Positions 1 through 9,780 of a stretch of 64,000 nucleotides of DNA are shown here, piece by piece. Every line of letters starts with the position of its first letter. The stretch's first letter is position 1. Below the pieces are notes generated by a model, which was not told the origin of the DNA, did no database searches, and saw only the letters and a list, made by a program, of their open reading frames with translations. Location of the stretch: the NCBI GenBank assembly GCA_030867875.1, contig JAOWCC010000655.1, positions 6,983,083-7,047,082 of the forward strand, read 5' to 3'. This DNA is from Actinernus sp. WN-2022 (lineage: Eukaryota > Cnidaria > Anthozoa > Actiniaria > Actinernidae). A program made the position numbers and the translations under genes.

Positions 1-704
1 CTCAGCATATCCTTTAACAAATGGTTGTTGTGCTCTAAGTCCAGGTCTAAATAGACATAATTGCCTAGACGGCCCTTATTATTGACTGTTCTATTCCATA
101 TTGGTCTTTCTGCCTCCTGTGGACTTAGGAGTGCATTCACTTGAAACAATATATTATGCTTCTAAACAATACTTAGTACTTCCAGTACCATCTTGGACAA
201 AGTGCAATACACCATCTCCTTCCCGCCCAGCGTCATGAAAATTGCTAAGTAGCAGAGCCATGCCCATGAAAGTACTGTGATAATCGAACACGTCATCTTT
301 GACATCAGGATTTTCATCAGTTGGATCATGTAAGGTATTTATAAGTATGAGAGCATCAAGAATATCTGGGGGCAGGTCATGTGACATTTCGTGTCTGCGT
401 CTACAAGCTCCATCTTGTTTAAATGAGTACGTGCATTCATCATTCCTGCACGGATATCGTCCATCTGGAGTGAGAGCTTGGTTGTCTTTAGCATGTTCCC
501 ACTGCTGTGGGGGTTGCTATAGTTCACAGCATGTGATGAGTACAGGTGTGGGTCAATAACATAGCAACACAGAAACTCCCTGATAACACGGCTAAATAAT
601 GCTGCCGAACTGCTCCCATCCTCAGTTGAAGTGTGTTTGTAAATCCTCATGCCCAAAAAATGAAGAGAAGCTACAAGGATATCAGCATCTAGAACAAGGT
701 TCAC
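1..704 (-). pseudogene. DUF6589 protein, C-terminal part (unit A), frameshifted
   Basis: This is the C-terminal part of a DUF6589-type protein, a metazoan family of unknown function often found in repeats. On the minus strand, 704-340 encodes the segment with REFLCCYVIDPHLYSSH. After a frameshift, 387-154 gives DDVFDYHSTFMGM and then SNFHDAGREGDG. A further shift or stop near 153-130 leads into ERPIWNRTVNN and YLDLDLEHNNH at about 120-1, so the gene runs off the left edge. The order (hydrophobic block, DA.REGDG, then WNRTVNN and DL.LEH.N) fits what I recall of DUF6589. The copy at 8335-8931 is continuous through the first frameshift, so this copy is the more damaged one. Family assignment is from memory of the family pattern. 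Confidence 0.72.
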
Positions 705-930
705 AAAACACTTGCATTGCGCAGGTTTGCTGAGGGATTAAATGTGGACATATGATAATTTTATCAGAATACCATGAATAAGGCCAGCCAAATATTTGTT
801 ATGTGATTGACTGTCACATGCTATGAATCAGATATCAGTTTTTCAGATCTAATGAAGAACTAGCTGTATGTAACTATACTTTTTAACCTCATTTTACCAT
901 AAATCCTCAAATAAGATCCTCTTTGAATAC

Positions 931-949
931 CCCCCCCCCCCCCCCCCCC
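931..949. repeat. Poly-C tract
   Basis: A run of about 19 C lies in unit A. The matching position in unit B (about 9227) is a shorter C run followed by A, so the tract length has diverged since duplication. Similar long runs occur at 6247-6264 (G), 14911-14960, 15015-15029 and 35240-35326. Confidence 0.9.
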
Positions 950-1138
950 TCAAGTAGTCGAGTCAGAAAATATTGAAGGAGAGTTGTCCTCAGAGACTCT
1001 GAGATATTTAGCAATCTGTCCACACCACCATGAGGTATGAAATATTGAACAGAAAAATATATTGTCATTTGACCTGTTTTCATTTTGAGCCCTTCAATGT
1101 GACAAATTTCGCTTGGTCAGAAGCATGTAAATTAGGCC

Positions 1139-1216
1139 TGTGACGTAAATACCTCAGCACACGCTTTTGTTTTCAAACTCTAAACAAAAGCGACTGCAAA
1201 GGTATTTACATCACAA
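1139..1216. repeat. Imperfect foldback (MITE-like hairpin)
   Basis: TGACGTAAATACCT at about 1140 is answered by AGGTATTTACATCA at about 1200, and CGCTTTTGTTT by AAACAAAAGCG closer to the centre. It lies in the part of unit A that unit B lacks, so it may mark a later insertion. Confidence 0.6.
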
Positions 1217-1461
1217 TTGTGTTCCAGGACCCTTAGAATGTGTCGCACAAAAGGTGGTTATTTTGGGTGAGGAAAATTGTTTTTCCATTTGAAATTTTCT
1301 TTTACATCAATTTTTGTGTAAAGTTATGTAATTTAAAATAAGTTTCCCTTAAAACTGTAAAAAAAAAAGGCACTAGACTAGACAATAGACACTTTAAAGA
1401 CCTTTTGATGAAGAAGGTTTAACAACAAGAGAAATGTAATAGAGAAAAATAGGTATTTTTT

Positions 1462-1489
1462 GTTACGGACATTACGTAATGTCCGTAAC
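1462..1489. repeat. Perfect 28-bp palindrome
   Basis: The sequence GTTACGGACATTAC is followed at once by its exact reverse complement, giving a perfect 28-bp palindrome with no spacer. It also lies in unit A sequence absent from unit B. Confidence 0.9.
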
Positions 1490-1930
1490 GGATATTCTAT
1501 CAATTAAAAATCCTGTTAACAATAATCGTAATCTGGAATTATCATAATTCAGTAAATACTAGGCTTGTGGGCTCTTATATACCAATGCCAGTTTGTTGGG
1601 CTAAGTCTGGTCTCTGTACTACTTTCACATGAAGTTTTAGGTTTGGTCCACCAGTTTTTTTGCTCTTTGTGCATTATGCAAAGCTGGACCCCCCCACACA
1701 GTGGATGTGGCTATAATTCACCCCGACTTACCCATTTTGGATGGCTTGTAGTTTATATTCTTAAATGGCATGGTTTTTTTTCTATTATCAATGGTTTAAA
1801 AATTTACAGATTTACCACTTCTCATGTGGAATGAGCCATATGTAGTTCTTTCCTATTTGATTACATATACCTGACCACAATATTTATATTTTACTTTTAA
1901 TGGTCACCTGTCTCGACTAGCTTCAGTCTT

Positions 1931-2302
1931 TCATTTAGTAGCATTGGGCATCTCAAGGAGATCGGCAATTGGCTCGATATCACAGAGGTCTGTAGCTGGG
2001 ACACGATCCAGAACGATGTTATGATTACACCAGCGATGGTCTTTGTTCTGGTTGTCTGAGGTCATGTCAGCTGCTGCGATTCTCAAGTCAAAATTGTCAA
2101 TGACTGCAGCATAATTTGGTGGTTGAGCAGCCTTAGCAGCATTAGCTTGATTGTCACAGAGATGAGATGATACTGCTTCTTTCCAGTTTAGAAACATGGA
2201 GTTGTAGTCCTCTCCAATGCTATCCAGGGCTTTGTTTACAGTATTGGGGAGACATTTACACCCAAATGGCTCATTCTGATTATTCCCTGCAGCCACAAGC
2301 AA
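1931..2302 (-). pseudogene. DUF6589 protein, internal part (unit A)
   Basis: The 123-residue minus-strand reading holds GEDYNSMFLNWKEAVSSH, IDNFDLRIAAADMTS and NQNKDHRWCN, then VPATDLCDIEPIADLLEMPNAT. The block D..D......MTS.N.NKD.HW followed by P.AD....PN.T is typical of DUF6589 as I know it. The reading stops right after PNAT, because the continuation seen in unit B (9781-10107) is missing and replaced by unrelated sequence. Together with 1-704 it is a broken gene. The Penelope-like element sits just upstream in gene direction. Confidence 0.72.
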
Positions 2303-2455
2303 ACAACATTAATTTAACTCTTCAACAAAATGTTGCGTGTGCTGCGTGCGAGATGTTTGACTCTAGCCTGTCCATAAATGTGAAATTATATAGCTCTGGG
2401 TATGCTTCCCGATGTTTCCAAGTCCGAGTTTGTACGCATGTGGGCATAACGAGAG

Positions 2456-2660
2456 ATTGTTCAAGCAAGCAACCGTGAACGACAATCCTGCTGGTGTATG
2501 TTGGGTCAAACTAGTGATCTAATCGGCTATCAAATAAAAAATAACTATGAAGAAGCAAAGACCGATACAACGTAGAATTTTGAAATTAGTAGTACGATAT
2601 TTCGGCTGGCCACACCAGCCTTCTTCAGGTACAATGAAGAAAATTTACATTGGCGTGTAT
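2456..2660 (-). repeat. PLE pseudo-LTR, left copy
   Basis: It is a direct repeat of 5916-6120 with the same 205-bp length and only a few substitutions (for example GTATGTTGGGTC versus GTACGTTGGATC). Near identity of the two copies suggests a fairly recent insertion. A hammerhead-like hairpin lies inside (about 2597-2642). Confidence 0.9.
2595..2645 (-). ncRNA. Possible degenerate hammerhead ribozyme in pseudo-LTR
   Basis: Read on the minus strand, the repeat holds CTGAAGA, then a 6-bp hairpin (GGCTGG/CCAGCC with a 5-nt loop), then GAAA and GTAC. This is the order of the hammerhead core, and hammerhead motifs are known in Penelope-like elements. One extra A sits between CTGAAGA and the stem, and I could not pair stem I convincingly, so activity is doubtful. 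The second copy is at about 6055-6105. Confidence 0.4.
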
Positions 2661-2804
2661 TTTTGAACGTGATACTGAGCTGTCATAAAACAGATTACAA
2701 TATGATAGACCATGAAAAAAGTGTTAAGAAGGTGAAAACAGATATATAGTATGACTCTTCCCGGATGTTAAGGCCATAAGGTTCGAGTGTTCTCGCCTGT
2801 GCGA

Positions 2805-3281
2805 TTAAAAACGCTTCTCTGGCCTTATGTATAGTGTCTCTCTTAGAAATAAATTTTTCGATAGGAATAAAAGTGGCATGTCGTTGGCAGTGTGATTAGG
2901 AGAATTAAGAAAATGTTCGGCAACTGTTGTGGGTTTAGATTTGTTGTTAGAGTTATCTATCGTCCGGCGGTGTTCGTTAAATCTGTCTTTTAAGCGTCGT
3001 TTAGTCTCACCTATATATTGTAGATTGCAGCGGTTACATTGAATCATGTAGATTATATTTTTGGTGTTACAGGTCAGGTTAAATTTGATAGAGCGCGTTT
3101 CACCGGTGGCAAAGAAAGTATAGTTAGTAAGTCCGTCAGAAATGTAAGGGCAAGTGGCGCAGTTCTTCCTACAACCGAACGAGCCAGGTGGGAGTTGGAG
3201 CTGGGAATTAGTCGAGTTAGAAGGGAGTTTAGCTTTAACGAGTAGGTCACGCAGGTTGGTAGTACGTCTAAAGGCTACCAT
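2805..3281 (-). pseudogene. PLE GIY-YIG endonuclease domain
   Basis: This is the C-terminal nuclease of the Penelope-like element, which cuts target DNA to prime reverse transcription. Visible are a Cys cluster (GCRKNCATCPYI) that probably binds zinc, then IIYMIQCNRCNLQYIGET, the GIY-YIG core, followed by the conserved K.RF..H and a HF....H segment. The reading ends after LYIRPEKRF. It is separated from the RT by frameshifts; the intervening thumb region continues in other frames at 3275-3690. Confidence 0.88.
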
Positions 3282-3694
3282 GGGCAGGTGTTGAAAGGTT
3301 TTCTTACAGCGGTTAGAAGAGAGCGGCAGGCTGTAATGTTCCCTAATGATGCTAGAGATATGTGGAAGGGATGGATTAAAAGTAATAACAAAAGGGATAC
3401 GGTTAGAACTGTGTGCGTCTTTCGTTTGTAAAGTGAGAGTGCGAGGAATATCGGTAGCGCGTTGTATTTGTCTAGCAAGGAAGGAGCGGTTATAGCCTTG
3501 TTTAAGCAGGTATGTAGTTAATTCAGCAGTACGGGTCTTAAAAGATTCGTCGGTAGAACAGATACGTCGGAAACGGAGGGCTAAGCTAAAAGGAATAGCT
3601 TTTTTGGTATGTTGGGGATGGCAAGACGAATAGAGTAAATGTTGGTGTTTATCAGTAGGTTTAGCGTAAAGGTCAGTCTCAATATTACCATTGT

Positions 3695-4419
3695 TTAAAG
3701 AAACATTAACATCAAGGAAAGGTACGTTAGTGGAAGAGTGTGAGCTGGTGAATTAATGGTAGAGTGAATGTTATTAAGATAATCGATGAATATTTTTAGG
3801 TTATCCAGTCCTTCCGTCCAGATCGTAAAAATATCTTCGATGTATCGTAGCCAGGTGTGAGGTTGAAATGGGGCTTTTTGAAGGGCATTAGCTTCGAAAT
3901 AGCCAAGAAACAGGTTAGCAAAAGAAGGGGCCATTCTGGTACACATGGCCGTACCGTGGATTTGAAGGTAATGGTTGTCATTAAAAGAAACGTTATTCAT
4001 GGTAAGAATCATGCGAATAAGGTCACAGAGAGTGCCAGTAGGAATGGTTATATGAGTGCGAGTACGCAAAAAAATATCACAGGCGTTAATGCCTTCATTA
4101 TGCGGAATGTTAGTATACAATGATGAGACATCAAGGGTAACTAGTAAAGAGTTAGCGGGTAAATTAAGGATAGCAAGGAATTTATTAAGAAAGTCATTAG
4201 TGTTTTTAACGAAAGAAGGAAGTTTACTAACTAAAGGTTTAAGGTGGTAGTCAACGAAGTGGGATATGCGTTCAGTGGGATGGCTATTAGATGACACAAT
4301 AGGGCGTCCGGGTTACCAGGTTTGTGTATTTTAGGTAGAATGTAGAAGCGTCCTGGTTTAACATCAGTTTGTATTAAGTATTGTCTAGTCTTGTCATTGA
4401 TAGAGTTGTCAGTGTACAT
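3695..4419 (-). pseudogene. PLE reverse transcriptase core
   Basis: This is the RT of the Penelope-like element. In order on the minus strand: PGRFYILPKIHKPGNP (4419-4231), then after a frameshift the segment with LLVTLDVSSLYTNIPHNEGI, GTAMCTRMAPSFANLFLGY and RYIEDIFTIW. These are the usual Penelope RT motifs. The catalytic motif C normally reads Y.DD; here the codon at about 3846 is GAA, giving I-E-D, so one metal-binding aspartate is replaced. The domain is split by at least one frameshift and is probably inactive. Confidence 0.92.
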
Positions 4420-4853
4420 TCTATTCTGTTGACATACACTGTAATGCGTTCTTGTATGTTAGAAGTTATGTCTTCGTTTAGTTGTCGGTAAAATTTGGCG
4501 TTATTAAGCTGTCTTTTGCATTCGTTGATGTACCAAGATTTGTCCATAACTACAGTGCCGGAACCTTTGTCAGCGGGTTTAATAATGATGTCATGTCGTT
4601 GCTTCAGTCGGTGTACAGCTTGTCGTTCTGTGGCAGTAAGGTTATCACGAATTTTGTTAGGTTTACAAGTTGTTATGTCTAGTTTTACGGCGTCTAAAAA
4701 AGTATTAAGAGCTGGTTCTCTGTCGACTGGAGGGTTCCAAGTACTTTTGTTATAGAATGTAGTATTTTGTTCTGTGGCGTTGTTAGGGTTATTGTCATAA
4801 AAATATTCAGCTAGTCGCATGCGTCGTGAAAAGTCGTAGATGTCGGCTGACAC
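4374..4853 (-). pseudogene. PLE ORF segment before the RT core
   Basis: The segment with DFSRRMRLAEYFYDNN, FYNKSTWNPP and IIKPADKGSGTVVMDK is the conserved region that precedes the RT fingers in Penelope-like elements (KPADKG is characteristic). It shifts frame near 4400 into the next RT segment. Upstream, minus-strand sequence at 4896-4854 continues in the same frame through two stop codons, which shows decay of one continuous ORF. Confidence 0.85.
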
Positions 4854-4895
4854 TTCCTGCCAATTGATATGTCAAGGTGTGGGACAGAAAGTGAG

Positions 4896-5261
4896 TCAAC
4901 ACGAAAGAACAGATATCTCGTCGGTCGAAAGAGGAGAATTAGAAAATTTAATAACAGAAGTGCTATCTAGTTGAATGTTAGCAGGTTTAGTTTTGCGTCG
5001 AGCACGTCTTCGTTTGGGAGGCGGAACATTAGAATGAGTAGAGTTAGTGGTGTCGTGCGGAGCGTTGGATGAAGTTGATTCAGTCTCGCGTGCATTATTA
5101 TTAGCATTATTGTTGACCCGTGGGTCAAGACTCTCGTTAGCAAGAATGTTGTCAATAGGCTGGCGGAAGGGAGCAGTCTTTCTAGCGCGCCTGTTAGTAA
5201 GTAGAGACTCAAGCGATAAGGCCATAGAATCTAATTTAGCTGTATAATAAAAAAATGGCAT
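4896..5261 (-). pseudogene. PLE basic linker region
   Basis: Low-complexity, Asn/Ser/Thr-rich sequence ends in a strongly basic patch, PPKRRRARRKTKP, which could be a nuclear-localisation or nucleic-acid-binding segment. It continues the upstream ORF after a +1 shift at the T7 run in coding sense (5249-5255). No catalytic motif is visible. Confidence 0.7.
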
Positions 5262-5928
5262 CTGGTGTACAAGAGTTGCGCAAGAGTTCCTTGTGGTGTC
5301 CTAGTTCCTTTGTTAATGAGTCTATCTTGTTTCGGCATTCGGCGATAAGTAACTTTAGATGGCGGTAAGCAGCAGAGTAAGAAATATAGTTCCATCGTCG
5401 ATAGAATTTCTGGATGTCTGTGTATATTGGCGGTTTGCGTGGAAGTAGTGATGTTGGGATGTAATTGTGTTCTTTGTAGAAGGTGTAGTTCAGAAGGTGA
5501 TGTTTGTATCGGGTGAGTTTGAGTTGGATCCTTTTCGTTGTGTTGAAAAGACCTGTGCATGGGTACAGTGTCGGAAGATTTGGAATTGAGGAGTCGGCAG
5601 CTGTTGTAGGTTGTCCAATAGTAGTAATGGGTCCGGGGTTGAGTTCGACATCCATACAAATTGTAAGGGATGAAGCGAGAGCCAGCAAAGCAAGTGATAA
5701 CAAGATAGCAGAACGTCTATGGGACGACCACTTGATGGTTTTCGAGCTTGCAGAGTACTTAGTAGTAGAAACACATGGTGCGAAGGAATGAGGATGGAAG
5801 GAGCCAATGCAAATTCTCCAAGAGGCGATGTCAATGCCCATAGTGATGAAGAAAATAAAACAGGTAAAGTTGGATCTGTCTGAAGATCTACGGTTGAAAT
5901 CCAAATATATGACGAATTGTTCAAGCAA
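5236..5928 (-). CDS. PLE N-terminal ORF with 2A-like ribosome-skipping motif
   Basis: This 230-residue ORF opens the Penelope-like element. Residues 72-91 are hydrophobic (AILLSLALLALASSL) and run directly into MDVELNPGP (D93 to P100; coding bases 5652-5629). DVELNPGP fits the established 2A consensus D-[V/I]-E-x-N-P-G-P exactly, with skipping expected between the last G and P. The remainder (RWNYISYSAAYRHLKLLI) is helical and unrecognised. The reading leaves frame at a T7 homopolymer near 5250. If 2A works, the first ~99 residues would be released from the polymerase part. The start codon is uncertain, since an ATG at residue 30 is equally possible. Confidence 0.8.
   Translation of the reverse strand: MLEQFVIYLDFNRRSSDRSNFTCFIFFITMGIDIASWRICIGSFHPHSFAPCVSTTKYSASSKTIKWSSHRRSAILLSLALLALASSLTICMDVELNPGPITTIGQPTTAADSSIPNLPTLYPCTGLFNTTKRIQLKLTRYKHHLLNYTFYKEHNYIPTSLLPRKPPIYTDIQKFYRRWNYISYSAAYRHLKLLIAECRNKIDSLTKELGHHKELLRNSCTPDAIFLLYS
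5629..5652 (-). promoter_or_regulatory. 2A-like translational recoding site
   Basis: The minus-strand codons read D-V-E-L-N-P-G-P, preceded by a Leu/Ala-rich stretch as in many functional 2A sites. I translated it directly from the bases. Activity is inferred from the consensus. Confidence 0.78.
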
Positions 5929-6120
5929 GCAACCGTGAACGACAATCCTGCTGGTGTACGTTGGATCAAACTAGCGATCTAATCGGCTATCAAATAAAAA
6001 ATAACTATGAAGAAGCAAAGACCGATACAACGTAGAATTTCGAAATTAGTGGTACAATATTTCGGCTGGCCACACCAGCCTTCTTCAGGTACAATGAAGA
6101 AAATTTACATTGGCGTGTAT
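5916..6120 (-). repeat. PLE pseudo-LTR, right copy
   Basis: Direct repeat of 2456-2660. It ends exactly where the target-site duplication ATAACGAGAGA begins. It would contain the start region of the element transcript, since the ORFs read leftward from here. Confidence 0.9.
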
Positions 6121-6160
6121 AACGAGAGAGACTGGGTTCGACGGTTAGTCACTTGGGTGG

Positions 6161-6215
6161 TGTTCAAGCCAAGTTAAGCCCGATCGGGCGAGATAAGTAA
6201 GTGGATGGGTGACGG
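6161..6215 (+). promoter_or_regulatory. 5S-rRNA-like internal promoter block (unit A)
   Basis: AAGTTAAGC, then GATCGGGC, then GTGGATGGGTGACGGC lie in the order and approximate spacing of the 5S rRNA box A, intermediate element and box C. The 5' half of a 5S gene is not recognisable, so this is a 5S-derived SINE head or a 5S pseudogene fragment. The same block is in unit B at 10631-10687, so it predates the duplication. A poly-G tract follows at 6247-6264. Confidence 0.5.
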
Positions 6216-6505
6216 CAAAAGTATGTGGAATAGCAAAGATACATCAGGGGGGGGGGGGGGGGGGACTAGGAAGAAAAGGGAGATTAGAATGCGAAACGAG
6301 GGTGGAGAAAGTAGAGGGGAGGGCTTGGGTGGGTAGTCAAAAATATTTAGTAGGGGAGGGGTGGGTGAATTTTGTCTCTTTTAAATTCCCCCGAAAAAAC
6401 GAAACTCTATTTTTATGAATCCCAAAAAGTTTTTTTTATCCTTTTTATTATCAATGATATTCCAACCTACCAAATAACCGGCCATGAAAATACAATCTAC
6501 AACAT

Positions 6506-8433
6506 TTTCGTTAGCAGATAAAAAATGAATAAGACATTTTAGCTACATTGTACATTCTTAAGTACAAATAAATAATTATGAAGAATAAATAATGAACTAA
6601 CATACCTCCCCTCTGTAAGTGTTTTCATGTTGGAACATTGATGTATGCTGATGCATTGCACCCAGGTAAACGGCTTGATCATTTGACAATCCTACATAAA
6701 TCCTACACATTCTTTCTTTGAAGTGAGGATTTTCAGGATGCTTTTGATGTAGTTATTTAGTAGCTACTGACATATGTGTACCTTTCTCTTCATGATTGAA
6801 ACCCTTTTTACTTGACATGCCTTTCACAAACAACAAACAGTGCCCCATAGTTCCCAGTAGAATTTGTTTTCGTCTCGTGGACACATGCTCTCCTTGTGTT
6901 CTTGTCATGAATATAAGAATTAATATGAATTTTAGCATTACACTTTTCACAACATCACGAAATGGGCACTTCTCAGCATGCTCCTTTTCTTCGAAGCGGT
7001 ACATTGTGGCACAACATTCTGAATATTTTCACTGTCTTGTGAGACTCCAACTCTTTCACAGGCCTTGCCATCTACAGCCACTACTATTGGTGTGTGTTGC
7101 TGTTGGACACTTGATTTTCATTTCCTCAATTACATGTCTGAGTGCATGGTTTCGTGAAGGAGTTCAGAAGCCATTGAACTGTTTTTTGCCCTTTAAACTT
7201 GGTCATCAGGTTGACAACGTAGATTACATCGCTGCTGACCAAGTTTGAAGGTTCTGGGTATGACATTGTGACTACAAATGTGTGGTGTGCTTAAATGTTA
7301 CATGTTTACCACATTCAGTAGGGAGGACTGTTAGTAATTTAATTTAATTTTTTGAAACTAAACGTAATCATAGCTGAGTGAAGAACGTTCGACGTGGTTT
7401 TAAAAGAAATGTTTATTTGGTTTCCTGTGGTAATAGAAATAACCTTGTGTGCACAGTTCATGTCTTTGTTCTCTGATATAAACACACGGGTGTTGTGGAA
7501 GAACAGTCGGAAAGTGTGTGAGATTGCTAGCCAAGAGAAACAGTATGATAATGTTTGCGGGAATCATGAAGGGACAATAAGAAAATCCTTTATTAAAAAT
7601 AACTCCTTTACATACGTTGCAATGGCCCCGGTTTAGCCGTTTGAAGAGTTGATTTTAATATACCGAGAAGGCAGGAATTGCGAGCGTTGGAATTGTAATT
7701 CTTTATTTGTGGTGTACTGAATTCACTTAAAAACTGAAAATAATATGACAAACACAGATATAACTAACTAAATACATAACAATACGGTGTTATGTACTGA
7801 ACACAATACCAAGGAGCGTGTGCTACCTGCGGGAGATATCCTACTTACGTCGTTATATATTCGCTACAATGCATCCCTTTTGCAAGAAACCCTTTGGAAC
7901 TAGTTACCCGTTTTCTGGCCGAGGGCAATATTAGGACCCTAAGTGCCTCGAGCCAATTATCATCCTGAAATAGACAAATTTAAAAAAATGCTGAGGAACT
8001 CTATAATAACAATAATAATTAACGATGATCATAGAAATAATACAATCATTAATTAATTAATGTTCGGTATGTAGCGCATAGTCAAAGGAATAAAAATCAG
8101 CCGATATATGTAAGTTCGTCCAACTAGATGAAATACTTGCGCGAGTCCAACATCAATTCTCAAGACAATCTTTCAAAAGAATTCAATTCAAACTGCAGCA
8201 ACAGTTATGGGAAAAGAACAGGTATCTCTAATTTTAGCCAGATATTTACAACATCAAAAGGCACATGGACATGCTAATAATTCAATTGAAAATGTTGGAT
8301 TCCTAGTGGATAAAGAATTAGGTTGGCTTGGGCTTCACCTGATGATGTGGTAGAAGATGGATCTAATGGTAAAGGCTGTGCTGAGATCAAAGCAGCCGTC
8401 AGTGCATGGAATGAAGTTCAGGGGGTTAAACCC
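6506..8433. other. Spacer between duplicated units, no clear gene
   Basis: A minus-strand reading at 7004-6753 (CHCLLFVKGMSSKKG style) and flanking frames hint at a decayed coding sequence, but I cannot name it and frames change often. AT-rich simple sequence lies at 8000-8060. An imperfect palindrome centred on TTAA (8417-8438) sits exactly at the left breakpoint of unit B. Confidence 0.5.
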
Positions 8434-8931
8434 CTGAAAATTGCTAAGTAGCAGAGCCATGCCCATGAAAGTACTATGATAATCGAACACGTCATCTTTG
8501 ACATCAGGATTTTCATCAGTTGGATCATGTAGGGTATTTATAAGTATGAGAGCATCAAGAATATCTGGGGGCAGGTCATGTGACATTTCGTGTCTGCGTC
8601 TACAAACTCCATCTTGTTTAAATGAGTACGTGCATTCATCATTACTGCACGGATATCGTCCATCTGGAGTGAGAGCCTGGTTGTCTTTAGCATGTTCCCA
8701 CTGCTGTGGGGTTGCTATATTAACAGCATGTGATGAGTACAGGTGTGGGTCAATAACATAGCAACACAGAAACTCCCTGATAACACGGGCTAAATAATGC
8801 TGCCGAACTGCTCCCATCCTCAATTGAAGTGTGTCCGTAAATCCCTGTTTTGTTGGCTTATCCTCGAGGGATTTCATGCCCAAAACATGAAGGGAAGCTA
8901 CAAGGATATCAGCATATAGAACAAGGTTCAC
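8335..8931 (-). pseudogene. DUF6589 protein, C-terminal part (unit B)
   Basis: This is the less damaged copy of the segment in unit A. It reads REFLCCYVIDPHLYSSH, a possible Cys/His segment (YPCSNDECTYSFKQDG.CRRRH), MSHDLPPDILDALI and DDVFDYHSTFMGM without interruption. The true homology stops at 8434, and the last ~33 residues come from unrelated sequence beyond the breakpoint. The downstream blocks DA.REGDG and WNRTVNN present in unit A are therefore missing and the protein is truncated. Confidence 0.72.
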
Positions 8932-9780
8932 AAAACGCTTGCATTGTGCAGGTTTGCTGTGACTGTCAGTGACAAAGTCACGCCAGTTAACTTGATTTTC
9001 TATCGTACATCCACAAAAGAATGCACTGAGGGATTAAATGTGGACATACGATAAATTTCTCAGAATACTATGAATTAGGCCAGCCAAATATTTGTTATGT
9101 GATTGACTGTCACATGCTATGAATCAGATATCAGTTTTTCAGATCTAATGGAGAACTAGCTGTATGTAACTATACTTTTTAACCTCATTTTACCATAAAT
9201 CTTCAAATAAGATCCCCTTTGAATACCCCCCCCCCCCAAAAAAAAAAGTGGTCAAGTCAGAAAATGTTGAAGGAGAGTTGTCCTCAGAGACTCTGAGATA
9301 TTTAGCAATCTGTCCACACCACCATGAGTTATGAAATCTTAAACAGTAAAAAAAAAAAAAGACTGACTCCATTGTCACTTAACCTGTTTTCATTCTGAGC
9401 CCTTCAATTTGAAATAAGCACACCAAGGTTTATTATTATAGATCTACAAATCCTGGTAGAGGTGACCATCGTACTTTAAGGGGTTATAGAAGGAAGCTTC
9501 ATATTACATTAACTGTGTTTTGTTCAGGTCTGTTTTACCTTTCCGAGGTATTTTAAGGTATTTTTTAGATGTTCTGATGGTCACCCCTTCCCTTTTTATC
9601 TCTCTCAAATAAATGCCTCTGTTGGAGTAACACACGATTGAGGGTACTGAGTTTGAAATAAACAGGGACGTAGCAGGATAGCATTGGGTGGAGGGGGGTG
9701 GGGTGTGTGTGACTTACATCAGAAATTTATTCTCGTGGTGCCAGTCAGCGATCTGAAAGAATATTCCCTCAATCCTCCTT

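Larger units (their letters stand above)
2446..6129 (-). mobile_element. Penelope-like retroelement with flanking target duplication
   Basis: The element spans 2457-6118 and is flanked by the direct repeat ATAACGAGAGA (2446-2456 and 6119-6129), an 11-bp target-site duplication. The uninterrupted unit B at about 10580 has one related copy (ATCGAGAGA), which confirms insertion into the unit. Inside are 205-bp direct repeats at both ends, the pseudo-LTRs usual for Penelope-like elements. The minus strand encodes, in order, an N-terminal region with a 2A motif, a basic linker, the reverse transcriptase and a GIY-YIG endonuclease. At least five frameshifts or stops make it non-autonomous. Confidence 0.93.
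236..6505. repeat. Unit A of a ~2.5 kb direct duplication (split by a PLE)
   Basis: Bases 236 onward match 8434 onward in the same orientation, and the match ends at about 6505 and 10952 with the shared words TACCAAATAAC and TCTACAACAT. Unit A is interrupted by the Penelope-like element at 2457-6118. About 1.1-1.93 kb of A does not match B, and 9.39-10.1 kb of B does not match A, so internal replacement has also occurred. Unit B carries about 68 bases near 8960-9030 that A lacks. The copies may be a tandem duplication or two insertions of one non-autonomous element. Confidence 0.8.

Noticed and set aside
6796..7248. 150-residue plus-strand reading
   Set aside because: Cys/His-rich but without any motif, and it overlaps equally plausible decayed minus-strand coding; taken as a shadow.
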